Of a stretch of DNA of 64,000 bases, positions 34,570 through 44,720 are shown in pieces. The stretch is from Candidatus Altimarinota bacterium (GTDB lineage Bacteria; Patescibacteriota; Gracilibacteria; UBA1369; UM-FILTER-53-11), in assembly GCA_018061065.1 (NCBI GenBank), contig JAGOUV010000004.1:1-64000 (forward strand). Reading direction: 5' to 3'. The position numbers were made by a program, and so were the translations under genes. Position 1 is the stretch's first letter; each line of letters opens with the position of its first letter. The notes under the pieces were generated by a model, which did no database searches, was not told the origin of the DNA, and saw nothing but the letters and a program-made list of their open reading frames with translations.

Positions 34570-35261
34570 ACTCACCCCTCTTCACCATAGTGTTCCCAGC
34601 AATCACATTACTCCTCGTTTTTATTGGAGTGTTAAAGCTAATTACTAAGCATCGCCCATTACCAGCCGTTACCCGGTTTTCTATCGGTGTCAGCGCAATT
34701 GTATTGGCAGTAAGTATTTTTCGTTGGAACTTAGTTGAAATATTTACGCCATTTTTAGAGCCGTTGTTGGAACTAGTTGTTTTAATAGTTTTTGTAATTG
34801 CCCTTATTTGGTCTTTGATATTTTGTTTAATGGAGTTTAAAAGACAAAAAAAGATAGCGCTTCTACCTGTATTGATCAATATAGCTACGTTAATAATTGT
34901 TTTATTCGTACCTTTTACTGCGATAACTTTGAAAATTAATTTTTATTTGAATTTGGACAGACGCGAAGAAGTAGTTGAGATGATAAAGAATGGTGCAATC
35001 ACGCCCACAAGCCCTAGTAATGATTCCATTGCTTTGCCTGGAAAATATAAATATCTTTCAAGCGGTGGGGGAGATGTGATAGTGGAAAATAATGGCATAG
35101 AACCAAATGTTTTCTTTTTCACCTATAGGGGGGTTATTGATAATTTTGCAGGCTTTGCATTTCAGTCAGGTGATAGTGAGCCACAGAAATATGATTTTGG
35201 ATGTGAGTATGTTGAATTGCAAAAAATTAAAGATCATTGGTTTTGGATGTCCTGTACATAA
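34566..35261 (+). CDS. multi-pass membrane protein, possible immunity protein
   Basis: A 231-residue protein with about four membrane helices (3-22, 35-55, 60-90, 95-125) and a C-terminal outside domain (about 140-231) that ends in CEYVELQKIKDHWFWMSCT. It overlaps the upstream gene by four bases (ATGA). It lacks the shared Cys pattern of the three paralogs. The family is not recognised. It is the last gene of the A/T-rich segment that begins in the toxin tip. Confidence 0.6.
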   Translation: MNSPLFTIVFPAITLLLVFIGVLKLITKHRPLPAVTRFSIGVSAIVLAVSIFRWNLVEIFTPFLEPLLELVVLIVFVIALIWSLIFCLMEFKRQKKIALLPVLINIATLIIVLFVPFTAITLKINFYLNLDRREEVVEMIKNGAITPTSPSNDSIALPGKYKYLSSGGGDVIVENNGIEPNVFFFTYRGVIDNFAGFAFQSGDSEPQKYDFGCEYVELQKIKDHWFWMSCT

Positions 35262-35276
35262 TAATTTCTAATATTT

Positions 35277-37307
35277 ATGAGATATTCTCATCGTCTTCTC
35301 CTCTCCATCATCACTCTCCTCCTCACTGCTTCGCTTGCATCTGCAGCGGCTCCGGCATTGAGCGCATCGTGGCAGAATGCAGACTTCAAGAATGGTGTCG
35401 CATTATTTGAGAAAGGGGATTTGTATCGTTCAAGTGCGGCGTTTAGTTTGTATTTGAAAGATCAAAGGGCGGTGAACAGTACATCATTGTATGATGCGCT
35501 TAAAATAGCGGCCATTTTTATGCAGACGGATAAGGCTCAACAGGCAGCTATAATTCTTGCACCTTTTAAAAAGGAGACGATTAAGAATGCCGAAGATCGT
35601 TGCAGTTTTTTGACGCTATCACTTCTCATTGATTACAACCGTGATTATTTTGATGATGCGGTGAAAAAGGCAAATGTGATTCTTGGTGAAAAAGAGTGTG
35701 AGGAGGGAAAGATGATCGCTAATTTTGCCAAGTATGTGATTTTGCCGGATAAGAAGCAGTATGATAAAGCACTTGAATCACTGGATGCAGCACTGCTCTC
35801 GGTTTCATTTGTACAGGAGTTGGATAATCTTAGTGATGGATTAAAAAAACTTATTCAGGAATCGCCACAGATGACCGTAAAATCGCCGAGCCGCTATGTG
35901 CTTCTGGCAACCTTGTATCGTGAAGATGGACAGTTCGCCAAGGCGAAAATGTATATCAATAGAGCGCTCGCGCTGGATCGCAACTACATTCCTGCTTATT
36001 ATGCGCAGCACCTGATTTACTACGATCAACATAATTTCAAGAAAGCCATAGAGGTTCTAAAAAAGGCAGAAGCAATTGATCCCAATTATCATGTGATTAA
36101 AAATTCACTAGGCTTTCTTACCTATGAAATGGTTCAGGATGGCGAGCTTTCTGAAGCTGAGTATGCGACTGCAAAAAAATATTTGGAAGAATCGATTGCA
36201 CTGAATCCCGATGGAGCACGTCCGCACAATACGCTTGGTGTAATCGCACAACTGACAGGTGATCCACAGACGGCACGCGTATATTTTGAGAAAGCAATCA
36301 AGCTGGGCAGCAGAGTTAAAAATTCAAAGTATTCCAAACCGACGGCAAATTTGGCGCAATCATATTTAGATCAGGGTGATTACAAGAGTGCGCTTACATA
36401 CTTTAAAAAAGCGGGAAAAATTAATCCTGACTCTGCTGATATTCAAAAGAAAATTGGCACTATTTATCTTGAGCAAAAACAGTATCCCGAGGCGCTCGCG
36501 GCGTATAGCCGGGCGCAGCAGCTTGATCCTACATCCACCGAAATCAGGGGCGAGGTCGCGAATATTTACTACTATATGGGCAATGTAGATGCGGCCATTG
36601 CCGAGATTAAAGAGGCTTTAGAAAATGATAAAAATAATGCGTATTTGTATTTTGCGTTGAGTACGGGATACAGCGAAAAAAAAGAAACGGAAAAAGCCGA
36701 AAAGGCCCTAAAGAAGGCCGAGAAATTGGATCCAACACTTGCTGCAGTTCGCTATTACAAAAAAGGCGAGGAGCTCTTTAAATTACGTCAATTCGATGAT
36801 GCATTAGTTGCATTTGATCAAGCGTTGAGGATTAATCCATCTCATTATAATGCATTAGTAAAAAAAGCCGATACACTTGCGGGGCTTGAACGATATGATG
36901 AAGCAGAGCGGATTATTAATAGAGAGCTGGAATTACATCCTAAAGATAGTGTTTTCCGTATGTTATTGGGAAAAGTGTTTCATTTCAGAGGACAATACGA
37001 TGCTGCTTTAGTTGAATTCGACCGAGCGTTGAAGGACGTACCATCGAGTAATACATTTTTTATTGGTGAAGTATATTACATGCAGGGGCTCAGCTATTTG
37101 AGAAAGAAGCAGTATGATGTAGCCGAGAAATTTTTAAGTTTATCAGTCGAAAATAATCCGGGCAATGCATTATCACACTTGTATTTATCCAATGCGTTAT
37201 ATCGATTAGGTAGAAAGGCTGAGGCGATTTCTTCGGTCAAACGTGCGCTTGAGCTTGATCCAACATTAACTCTCGCTCAAGACTACTTAAATAAAATTTC
37301 TCAATAA
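35277..37307 (+). CDS. exported TPR-repeat protein
   Basis: A 676-residue protein with a signal peptide (1-23, ending ASAA). The remainder is a series of TPR units, for example AKMYINRALALDRNYIPAYYAQ, YPEALAAYSRAQQLDPTSTEIRGEVANIYYYMGN, and DDALVAFDQALRINPSHYNALVKKADTLAGLERYDEAE. It is a protein-protein interaction scaffold located outside the membrane or tethered to it. It has no Shine-Dalgarno sequence. The 13-base junction AATAATTTCTAAT before this gene is repeated before the next one. It is probably in the same transcription unit as the RHS toxin. Confidence 0.82.
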   Translation: MRYSHRLLLSIITLLLTASLASAAAPALSASWQNADFKNGVALFEKGDLYRSSAAFSLYLKDQRAVNSTSLYDALKIAAIFMQTDKAQQAAIILAPFKKETIKNAEDRCSFLTLSLLIDYNRDYFDDAVKKANVILGEKECEEGKMIANFAKYVILPDKKQYDKALESLDAALLSVSFVQELDNLSDGLKKLIQESPQMTVKSPSRYVLLATLYREDGQFAKAKMYINRALALDRNYIPAYYAQHLIYYDQHNFKKAIEVLKKAEAIDPNYHVIKNSLGFLTYEMVQDGELSEAEYATAKKYLEESIALNPDGARPHNTLGVIAQLTGDPQTARVYFEKAIKLGSRVKNSKYSKPTANLAQSYLDQGDYKSALTYFKKAGKINPDSADIQKKIGTIYLEQKQYPEALAAYSRAQQLDPTSTEIRGEVANIYYYMGNVDAAIAEIKEALENDKNNAYLYFALSTGYSEKKETEKAEKALKKAEKLDPTLAAVRYYKKGEELFKLRQFDDALVAFDQALRINPSHYNALVKKADTLAGLERYDEAERIINRELELHPKDSVFRMLLGKVFHFRGQYDAALVEFDRALKDVPSSNTFFIGEVYYMQGLSYLRKKQYDVAEKFLSLSVENNPGNALSHLYLSNALYRLGRKAEAISSVKRALELDPTLTLAQDYLNKISQ

Positions 37308-37324
37308 TTTCTAATTACTTTTCT

Positions 37325-39040
37325 ATGTTTCACCTTCGCCGCCTTGTCACTGCATTGCTTGTACTCACCCTTATTATTCCGGCTGGTGCCAGTGCTGCTA
37401 CGGCATCTCAAGCCTCGCAAAAAGCTCGCCTGGTAAAGGCGAAAGGTTTTGGGACGGTGTATATGGTGGCGGAAGGGCAGAAACTGCGCGTGCCGAATAA
37501 AGCCGTAAAGAAGAGAGGATATAAGAAAAGCGATATACAGGTTATATCATCTAAGGATTTGAAAAAGATTCCCGTGGCACGTTATGTGCAAGCGGAAGAA
37601 GGTGGGAAAGTGTATGCGGTAAATGTGAGTGGCAACAGGACGGCGGCGCTCGATGAAAGCCAAGTAGTTCAGGTGAGCAGTGTGACTATTGTGGAACTTC
37701 CAAAAGATCAGCTTGAGCTTTTTACTGAAGTTACCGTGCTGAAAAATCTTTCTACAAATGTTGCCCTAGGTGTGCCCGGCTCTATTGTTGAGCTGAAACA
37801 TAATCGGCCTTGGTTGGGATATACGTTCCAAATAAATAATAAGGGACAAGTTCTTAATGATCTCCTGATTTGGGATAATGGTGAGCCGAAAGTATTTGCA
37901 GATGAATTTCCTCAGTACATTATTCAGGCACATGCTATGAATAATAAGGGGCAGGTGGTGGGTAGTGTAAAATTAAAAGATCAGGATGTTGATGAGCGAC
38001 CATTTCTTATCGATAATGGAAAGTTCCAACTGTTGGGTGGAATGGACTTTCTGGGAAACGCATTTGATATTAATGATAAGGGGCAGATTGTGGGATATCA
38101 GATGGGCAGGGGAGGTTCATGGCAAAAAGCATTCTTATGGGAGAAAGGAAAAATAACGTATTTGGGAACATTAGCGGGTGGAGATAATTCATCAGCGTAT
38201 AAAATTAATAATAATGGACAGATTATTGGACATTCCAATGTCGCGGGAGAAGAAGCATCTTCACATGCTTACTTCTGGGAAAATGGTCATATGAGTGAGA
38301 TTGGCGCACACACATTAGCAATTGATATTAACGATAAAGGCCAAGTCATTGGAAATCTCCAAGATCCTAAGACGTATAAGGAAATAAACTTCTTATGGGA
38401 GAACGGCGTTATGAAAACTATCCCTATCTCACCCATTGCTATCAATAATAAGGGGCAAATTTTAGGAGCATATCTTTTAAAAAAAGAGGATGGCCATGTT
38501 GATTCCTGGAATGTGATATTAGACCACGAAGATGTAATCGATTTTAGAAAGTTAGTGAAATCGCCTTTTACCGTTACTGATTTAAATGGCAGAACATTAG
38601 AACCGGATTTTGTTCCTATGCATCTTAATGATAATGGCGAAATTGTAGGCTCAATTATGGCTAAGCCATACGTATATACATTGCCAACAACTATGCAGCC
38701 TCAATTTAGTTTTACTTCTCCGACAGGTTCTCCGGCGTTGGATAATGACGGAACAAAGGAAACAATTAAAATTACTTGGATCGACGGTGATTTGAATGAC
38801 GACCCAATGATTTCATTCTACACTTTTTTCTTCCCGGAAAGTGGAATAGTGGAAGATGGAATATATCGTAAAAATTTAGTTAATATTGGTATCCCGTTAG
38901 GAACCGTTCATCAAGATGGAGCCAATACATTTACTATTGATCTCACTCAATTTCCCAAAGGAACGCTATCTCCATATGCAGTGATCGATGACGGCGTACA
39001 TCCTCCACAGACAATCTACCTTTCGGGTAGTGCAGAATAA
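37325..39040 (+). CDS. exported HAF-repeat protein
   Basis: A 571-residue protein with a signal peptide (1-25, ending ASAA). Residues 30-125 hold two related basic units of the type GTVYMVAEGQKLRVPN and GGKVYAVNVSGNRTA. Residues about 150-430 carry repeated HAF-type motifs (AFDINDKGQIVGY, AYKINNNGQIIGHS, AIDINDKGQVIGN, PIAINNKGQILGA), which form a beta-propeller-like extracellular repeat. The C-terminal part (about 465-571) is another beta domain. The role is unknown; a surface-exposed structural or binding protein is likely. Confidence 0.8.
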   Translation: MFHLRRLVTALLVLTLIIPAGASAATASQASQKARLVKAKGFGTVYMVAEGQKLRVPNKAVKKRGYKKSDIQVISSKDLKKIPVARYVQAEEGGKVYAVNVSGNRTAALDESQVVQVSSVTIVELPKDQLELFTEVTVLKNLSTNVALGVPGSIVELKHNRPWLGYTFQINNKGQVLNDLLIWDNGEPKVFADEFPQYIIQAHAMNNKGQVVGSVKLKDQDVDERPFLIDNGKFQLLGGMDFLGNAFDINDKGQIVGYQMGRGGSWQKAFLWEKGKITYLGTLAGGDNSSAYKINNNGQIIGHSNVAGEEASSHAYFWENGHMSEIGAHTLAIDINDKGQVIGNLQDPKTYKEINFLWENGVMKTIPISPIAINNKGQILGAYLLKKEDGHVDSWNVILDHEDVIDFRKLVKSPFTVTDLNGRTLEPDFVPMHLNDNGEIVGSIMAKPYVYTLPTTMQPQFSFTSPTGSPALDNDGTKETIKITWIDGDLNDDPMISFYTFFFPESGIVEDGIYRKNLVNIGIPLGTVHQDGANTFTIDLTQFPKGTLSPYAVIDDGVHPPQTIYLSGSAE

Positions 39041-39058
39041 TTTTTTATTAATATCTTT

Positions 39059-41407
39059 ATGTACATTCTAAGCCGTTTCAAATATCTTCTGCTGCCCCTC
39101 TTCTTCATTGGGATTTTATTTAGTTCGGTAGCCCTCGCGCGGGAGTCCTACTTCAAGCCACTATTAAGTGATGTGGATGTGGCCACGCCGGGGCCCGAGC
39201 GCATCAGCGTCACTGAGGAGGGGAATGTGTCAGTGGCTAGTTATGAGGGGAATCAGCTGCTGAATTTTCCTGTGAATATCGAAGGATTTGTGGTGGTCGC
39301 ATCACCCGTGGTAGCGAATATTGCAGGTGATGGCTCTGATGAAATTGTAGTGGTAGCGCGTGATGCACAAAATGCCTACCGTCTCTATGCGCTCAGCAGT
39401 GCGGGGCAGGTAGTGGGTTCAGTTGATATTCCAGGAGAGGTATATTACGACCCCGTAGTGATTCGTAGAGGTGGCGCAGCTTCCGATGATGTTTTTGTTC
39501 CGGCAATTGATGGAACGATGTATCGCATACGAATGGAAAATAATATCGTAACGCGTGGCGTGGCTTTTCAAGTTGGCTTCCCTGCAGGTATTGCACTTGA
39601 TGGCGCGGAGCTGGTAGTGAATTATCCAGAGCGCGCGTCAGTCGATGTGTATCGTGAGACAAACGGTGCGTGGGCTCGTCGTGTTTCTTTTGTAGTAACC
39701 GCGCCGGTGTTATATCCCGTTGCGGTGAACTCGGCAAATGGCGTGTGGTACGCCATATTGCGTGATGGTCGCCTGGGCGGCATGATGCGCCAGAACGGCC
39801 AGATGGCTGCAGGGTACCCGCGTAATTTGAGCGGCACGCCGGTTGGCCCCGTGCTTTTTGCAGACGTGCGTGATGATTCAGTGGGGAATGAATTGACGAT
39901 TCCTTTTGGTGATGGAACGTATGTAGTAATCCGTACCGATGGAACGGTACTGCAGACGGCGAGTGAGAAACAATTTCACTCAATGATATGGGACGCTGAA
40001 GATCCTGTTGCTCACATAACATACGGGCAACATTCTTCATCGGTGAGTCGTATGGTGAGTACCAACATGCACCGATTTATCTCGTACTTGAGTCGTATAA
40101 AAATGCCATCAGCACCGGCAGGTATTCCTGATATTGCACTTGCGGTAAATAATACGAATCTCTCTACGGGAGGAATATATAGTTTGGGTGCAGTGAATCC
40201 TGGCGATGTTCGTGATGTTACCTTCTCACTTCAAAACACGGGCGTGGGTCCGTTGCAGCTCGCGGGAAATGTAGCAATTGAGGGCGCAGATGCTGCATTT
40301 TTCCAAGTTACTGCACAGCCAAACGCGCTGACGGCTGCTGGCAGAAACACGCAATTTACCGTTCGTTTTACCGCACCTGCACTTCCTGAATTGGGAACTA
40401 AGAGTGTTGCACTACGCATTGCTTCAAATGATCCTGATGAGTCACCATTCTCTGTATTAATTCGCGCTGATGTTGCGGTGAACCTCCTTCAGGATGGATC
40501 AATGGAGGCTCCTGATTTGGTGTCATGGCGTAACTGGGGTGCTCCCGCAATCAAAGAAAAATCTGCAGCACAATTTGTAAGTCCAGCTCAGAGCTTGCAT
40601 ATTAATACTGCTCCGGCAGGAGGTGGTGGTGCACAGCAAATTCTCATTCCAAATATTCAAGCTGGTCATCGTTACCGTTTGAGTTATCGTTATATGTTGC
40701 GCAGCGGTGAGTTGCGTCAGTTGATTGGCATCCGCGATTCAAATAGTGATTTTGAGAGAAAAGTATTTGCAACCACTGCGGTAAGTAATAACTGGCAGTC
40801 ATATGTGCGTGAGTTTACTGTTCCACCTACCTACATAAGTGATCTGCGTGTAGCCTTTATCGTTCGTTCAGGTGAAATATATATTGACGATGTATTCTTG
40901 CAGGAAATTCCCGTTGTAAATACACTTCCGACTGATGGCGATATGGAAGTCGAAGGATTGGGTATCTGGCAAAATTACGGCCAGCCATTACTGGTAGAAA
41001 AAACTGCGGCATTTGTTCACGCTGGTTTGCAGAGTTTGCACGTTATCTCAAATGCAAACTTTGGTGCTCAGCAGGTAAATATTCCGCTCGTTCCCGGTCA
41101 GCGTTATCGCTTTACCGTTTGGTATCGCACAGCGGGTGGAACATTTTTGCCACGTCTAAGTACCGATACGTCTAACTATGATTTTGAGTATCAACAAAAT
41201 TACGCACTTGAACCTCTGCTTGGTTCTACGGGTGGTGAGTGGAGTCAGTACGAGCGTTTCTTCACAGCTCCCGCCAACTATGCCTCCGGACTCTTCCGTA
41301 TCGTTCTGGTTATGAGTAGTGCGGATTATGGTCCACCATATCGAAATCTTCCACAGGGTGAAGGTTGGTTTGACGACGTACGTATCGAGCCGGCACCGTT
41401 AGAATAG
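39059..41407 (+). CDS. exported protein with propeller, ASH/Hydin-like and two carbohydrate-binding-like domains
   Basis: A 782-residue protein. It has a signal peptide (1-28, ending ALA) and an FG-GAP-like propeller region (about 60-330). An ASH/HYDIN-like Ig domain follows (about 360-480) with the phrase VTFSLQNTGVGPLQLAG and ASNDPDESPF. Two related C-terminal units (about 483-620 and 625-782) begin with LLQDGSMEAPDLVSWRNWG and LPTDGDMEVEGLGIWQNYG and end in IYIDDVFLQE and GWFDDVRIEP, the layout of CBM4/9-type modules. This suggests binding to sugars on another cell or a matrix. A terminator follows, so it is the last gene of the unit. Confidence 0.8.
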   Translation: MYILSRFKYLLLPLFFIGILFSSVALARESYFKPLLSDVDVATPGPERISVTEEGNVSVASYEGNQLLNFPVNIEGFVVVASPVVANIAGDGSDEIVVVARDAQNAYRLYALSSAGQVVGSVDIPGEVYYDPVVIRRGGAASDDVFVPAIDGTMYRIRMENNIVTRGVAFQVGFPAGIALDGAELVVNYPERASVDVYRETNGAWARRVSFVVTAPVLYPVAVNSANGVWYAILRDGRLGGMMRQNGQMAAGYPRNLSGTPVGPVLFADVRDDSVGNELTIPFGDGTYVVIRTDGTVLQTASEKQFHSMIWDAEDPVAHITYGQHSSSVSRMVSTNMHRFISYLSRIKMPSAPAGIPDIALAVNNTNLSTGGIYSLGAVNPGDVRDVTFSLQNTGVGPLQLAGNVAIEGADAAFFQVTAQPNALTAAGRNTQFTVRFTAPALPELGTKSVALRIASNDPDESPFSVLIRADVAVNLLQDGSMEAPDLVSWRNWGAPAIKEKSAAQFVSPAQSLHINTAPAGGGGAQQILIPNIQAGHRYRLSYRYMLRSGELRQLIGIRDSNSDFERKVFATTAVSNNWQSYVREFTVPPTYISDLRVAFIVRSGEIYIDDVFLQEIPVVNTLPTDGDMEVEGLGIWQNYGQPLLVEKTAAFVHAGLQSLHVISNANFGAQQVNIPLVPGQRYRFTVWYRTAGGTFLPRLSTDTSNYDFEYQQNYALEPLLGSTGGEWSQYERFFTAPANYASGLFRIVLVMSSADYGPPYRNLPQGEGWFDDVRIEPAPLE

Positions 41408-41430
41408 GCCTTACCAGTCACGCGTTATAT

Positions 41431-41459
41431 AAAAAGACCCTCAGCAATGGGGGTCTTTT
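41431..41459 (+). terminator. rho-independent terminator ending the surface-protein unit
   Basis: AAAGACCC (41433-41440) pairs with GGGTCTTT (41451-41458), followed by TT. It is preceded by A residues, so it may also work on the other strand. Confidence 0.82.
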
Positions 41460-41460
41460 G

Positions 41461-41469
41461 TGATATACT
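41461..41469 (+). promoter_or_regulatory. extended -10 promoter of the 41476 gene (leaderless geometry)
   Basis: TGA-TATACT (hexamer 41464-41469) follows the terminator directly. Six bases separate it from ATG 41476; an ATG at 41473 is only 3 bases away. Confidence 0.62.
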
Positions 41470-41475
41470 AATATG

Positions 41476-42642
41476 ATGGGATTTGAACAAGGAAATATAG
41501 AAAGTAATCCGACGCCGGCTCTTGCAGCAGGTCAAAATACTGCAGATATGAGCTCGTATGAGGTTCAGTGTTTTCAGGATATTGATGCAACATGCAAACT
41601 TGCCAGTGATAGCCTGCCCCAGGCAGCTGAATCAACCGAGGGAAAACGCATTGATTTTAAAGATCCTCAGGTGGGTCGCGTGAGTGTCATGATACCGCCG
41701 AATTGTAATGGGCAGTTGGAATTATTTTACGATGGTAAGGGGCAAAGCTTGGAAGCTTCAATGGAATCTCAAATGAAAATTGGACAACGTGCGCAGGAAG
41801 CATGGAAAAAAGGAGATCAGCGTGCATTTGTCGTGATTGAAGGAAATATGGAGCCCGGTCAGAGTCGTTATGGAAGTCTCGCTCTGGAAGGAGTATTCGA
41901 TCGTGTCATAAATCAAGTTGAGGCAAAGACAGGCTCCGTAAAAGGCATACGAATTACTGGCGCAAGCTTGGGTGGTGAAGGAGCGGCATATTCGTTAACA
42001 AGCAAAGATGCTGCGGCGAAAAAAATTACTGAGGTTACCTTACTGGATGCCGCGTATAAAATGACGGGTCCTGCACTAAATCAATTTGCTCGTGATGGAG
42101 GAAAGTTAAATGTGATATTTATGGATGAAACAACGGGCTATACCGCCGGCAAATTAAAGGGTGCATTTGATGGAAAAGACAATGTCCGTTTTGTACATGT
42201 GGATCGCAGCAGTGGTGATCTTAAAGCAGATCATAAAAAGCTCGCGCAGGATTATTACGGAACTTTTTTGGGTGCACCACTTCCCGATACTCCACAGCGA
42301 CCACCGCAGATCGTGGCTCAGGCGCCGATTATTACGCCTGAAAAAGAACGCGTCAGCACCACACCATCTTCATATGCAGTGCTCTCTCCAGACGGTAATA
42401 GTTATAAAATTGATTACAATGGTAATGCAGTCGCAGCTAAGAAGTTGGGTATGGGAGAGATGTTGCCTGCGGATGTCTTAAGTGTAGAGGTGCGTGATGC
42501 AAATGGTGTAGTTACCTGTGCCAAGGCGATTCGCGTTCCGGGACTACGTGGTTTTAGAGATGAAAAAACTCACAAGTATGTACCGGTCAAACAGGACTAT
42601 GCGGTAAATGTCTTAGAGAAGCGTTTTAATGGCAATGTCTAA
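41476..42642 (+). CDS. predicted alpha/beta hydrolase
   Basis: A 388-residue protein without signal peptide. The nucleophile elbow GASLGG (G-x-S-x-G) is in the region around residue 165. A candidate acid is in VTLLDAAYK, and a candidate His is in LKADHKKLAQDYYGTFLG around 255, an order compatible with a serine alpha/beta hydrolase (esterase, lipase or similar). The C-terminal 120 residues (after PQRPPQIVAQ) form a separate domain of unknown type. The substrate cannot be told. The ATG at 41476 is chosen by promoter spacing; the adjacent ATG at 41473 is equally in frame. Confidence 0.68.
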   Translation: MGFEQGNIESNPTPALAAGQNTADMSSYEVQCFQDIDATCKLASDSLPQAAESTEGKRIDFKDPQVGRVSVMIPPNCNGQLELFYDGKGQSLEASMESQMKIGQRAQEAWKKGDQRAFVVIEGNMEPGQSRYGSLALEGVFDRVINQVEAKTGSVKGIRITGASLGGEGAAYSLTSKDAAAKKITEVTLLDAAYKMTGPALNQFARDGGKLNVIFMDETTGYTAGKLKGAFDGKDNVRFVHVDRSSGDLKADHKKLAQDYYGTFLGAPLPDTPQRPPQIVAQAPIITPEKERVSTTPSSYAVLSPDGNSYKIDYNGNAVAAKKLGMGEMLPADVLSVEVRDANGVVTCAKAIRVPGLRGFRDEKTHKYVPVKQDYAVNVLEKRFNGNV

Positions 42643-42684
42643 AAGTGGTAGTTAACCGTGTGAGCATTGCTCAAATGCGATAGA

Positions 42685-42690
42685 TATAGT
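42685..42690 (+). promoter_or_regulatory. -10 element of uvrB
   Basis: TATAGT lies 12 bases before ATG 42703 (3 bases before an alternative in-frame ATG at 42694). No convincing -35. Confidence 0.4.
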
Positions 42691-42702
42691 AGAATGCATC
42701 GC

Positions 42703-44709
<2,007 letters not shown>

Positions 44710-44720
44710 CGTCCCGGGCT

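Noticed and set aside
39393-40040. 215-residue open frame antisense to the propeller protein gene
   Set aside because: Composition unlike any neighbour and it opposes a protein with signal peptide and recognisable domains. Shadow frame.
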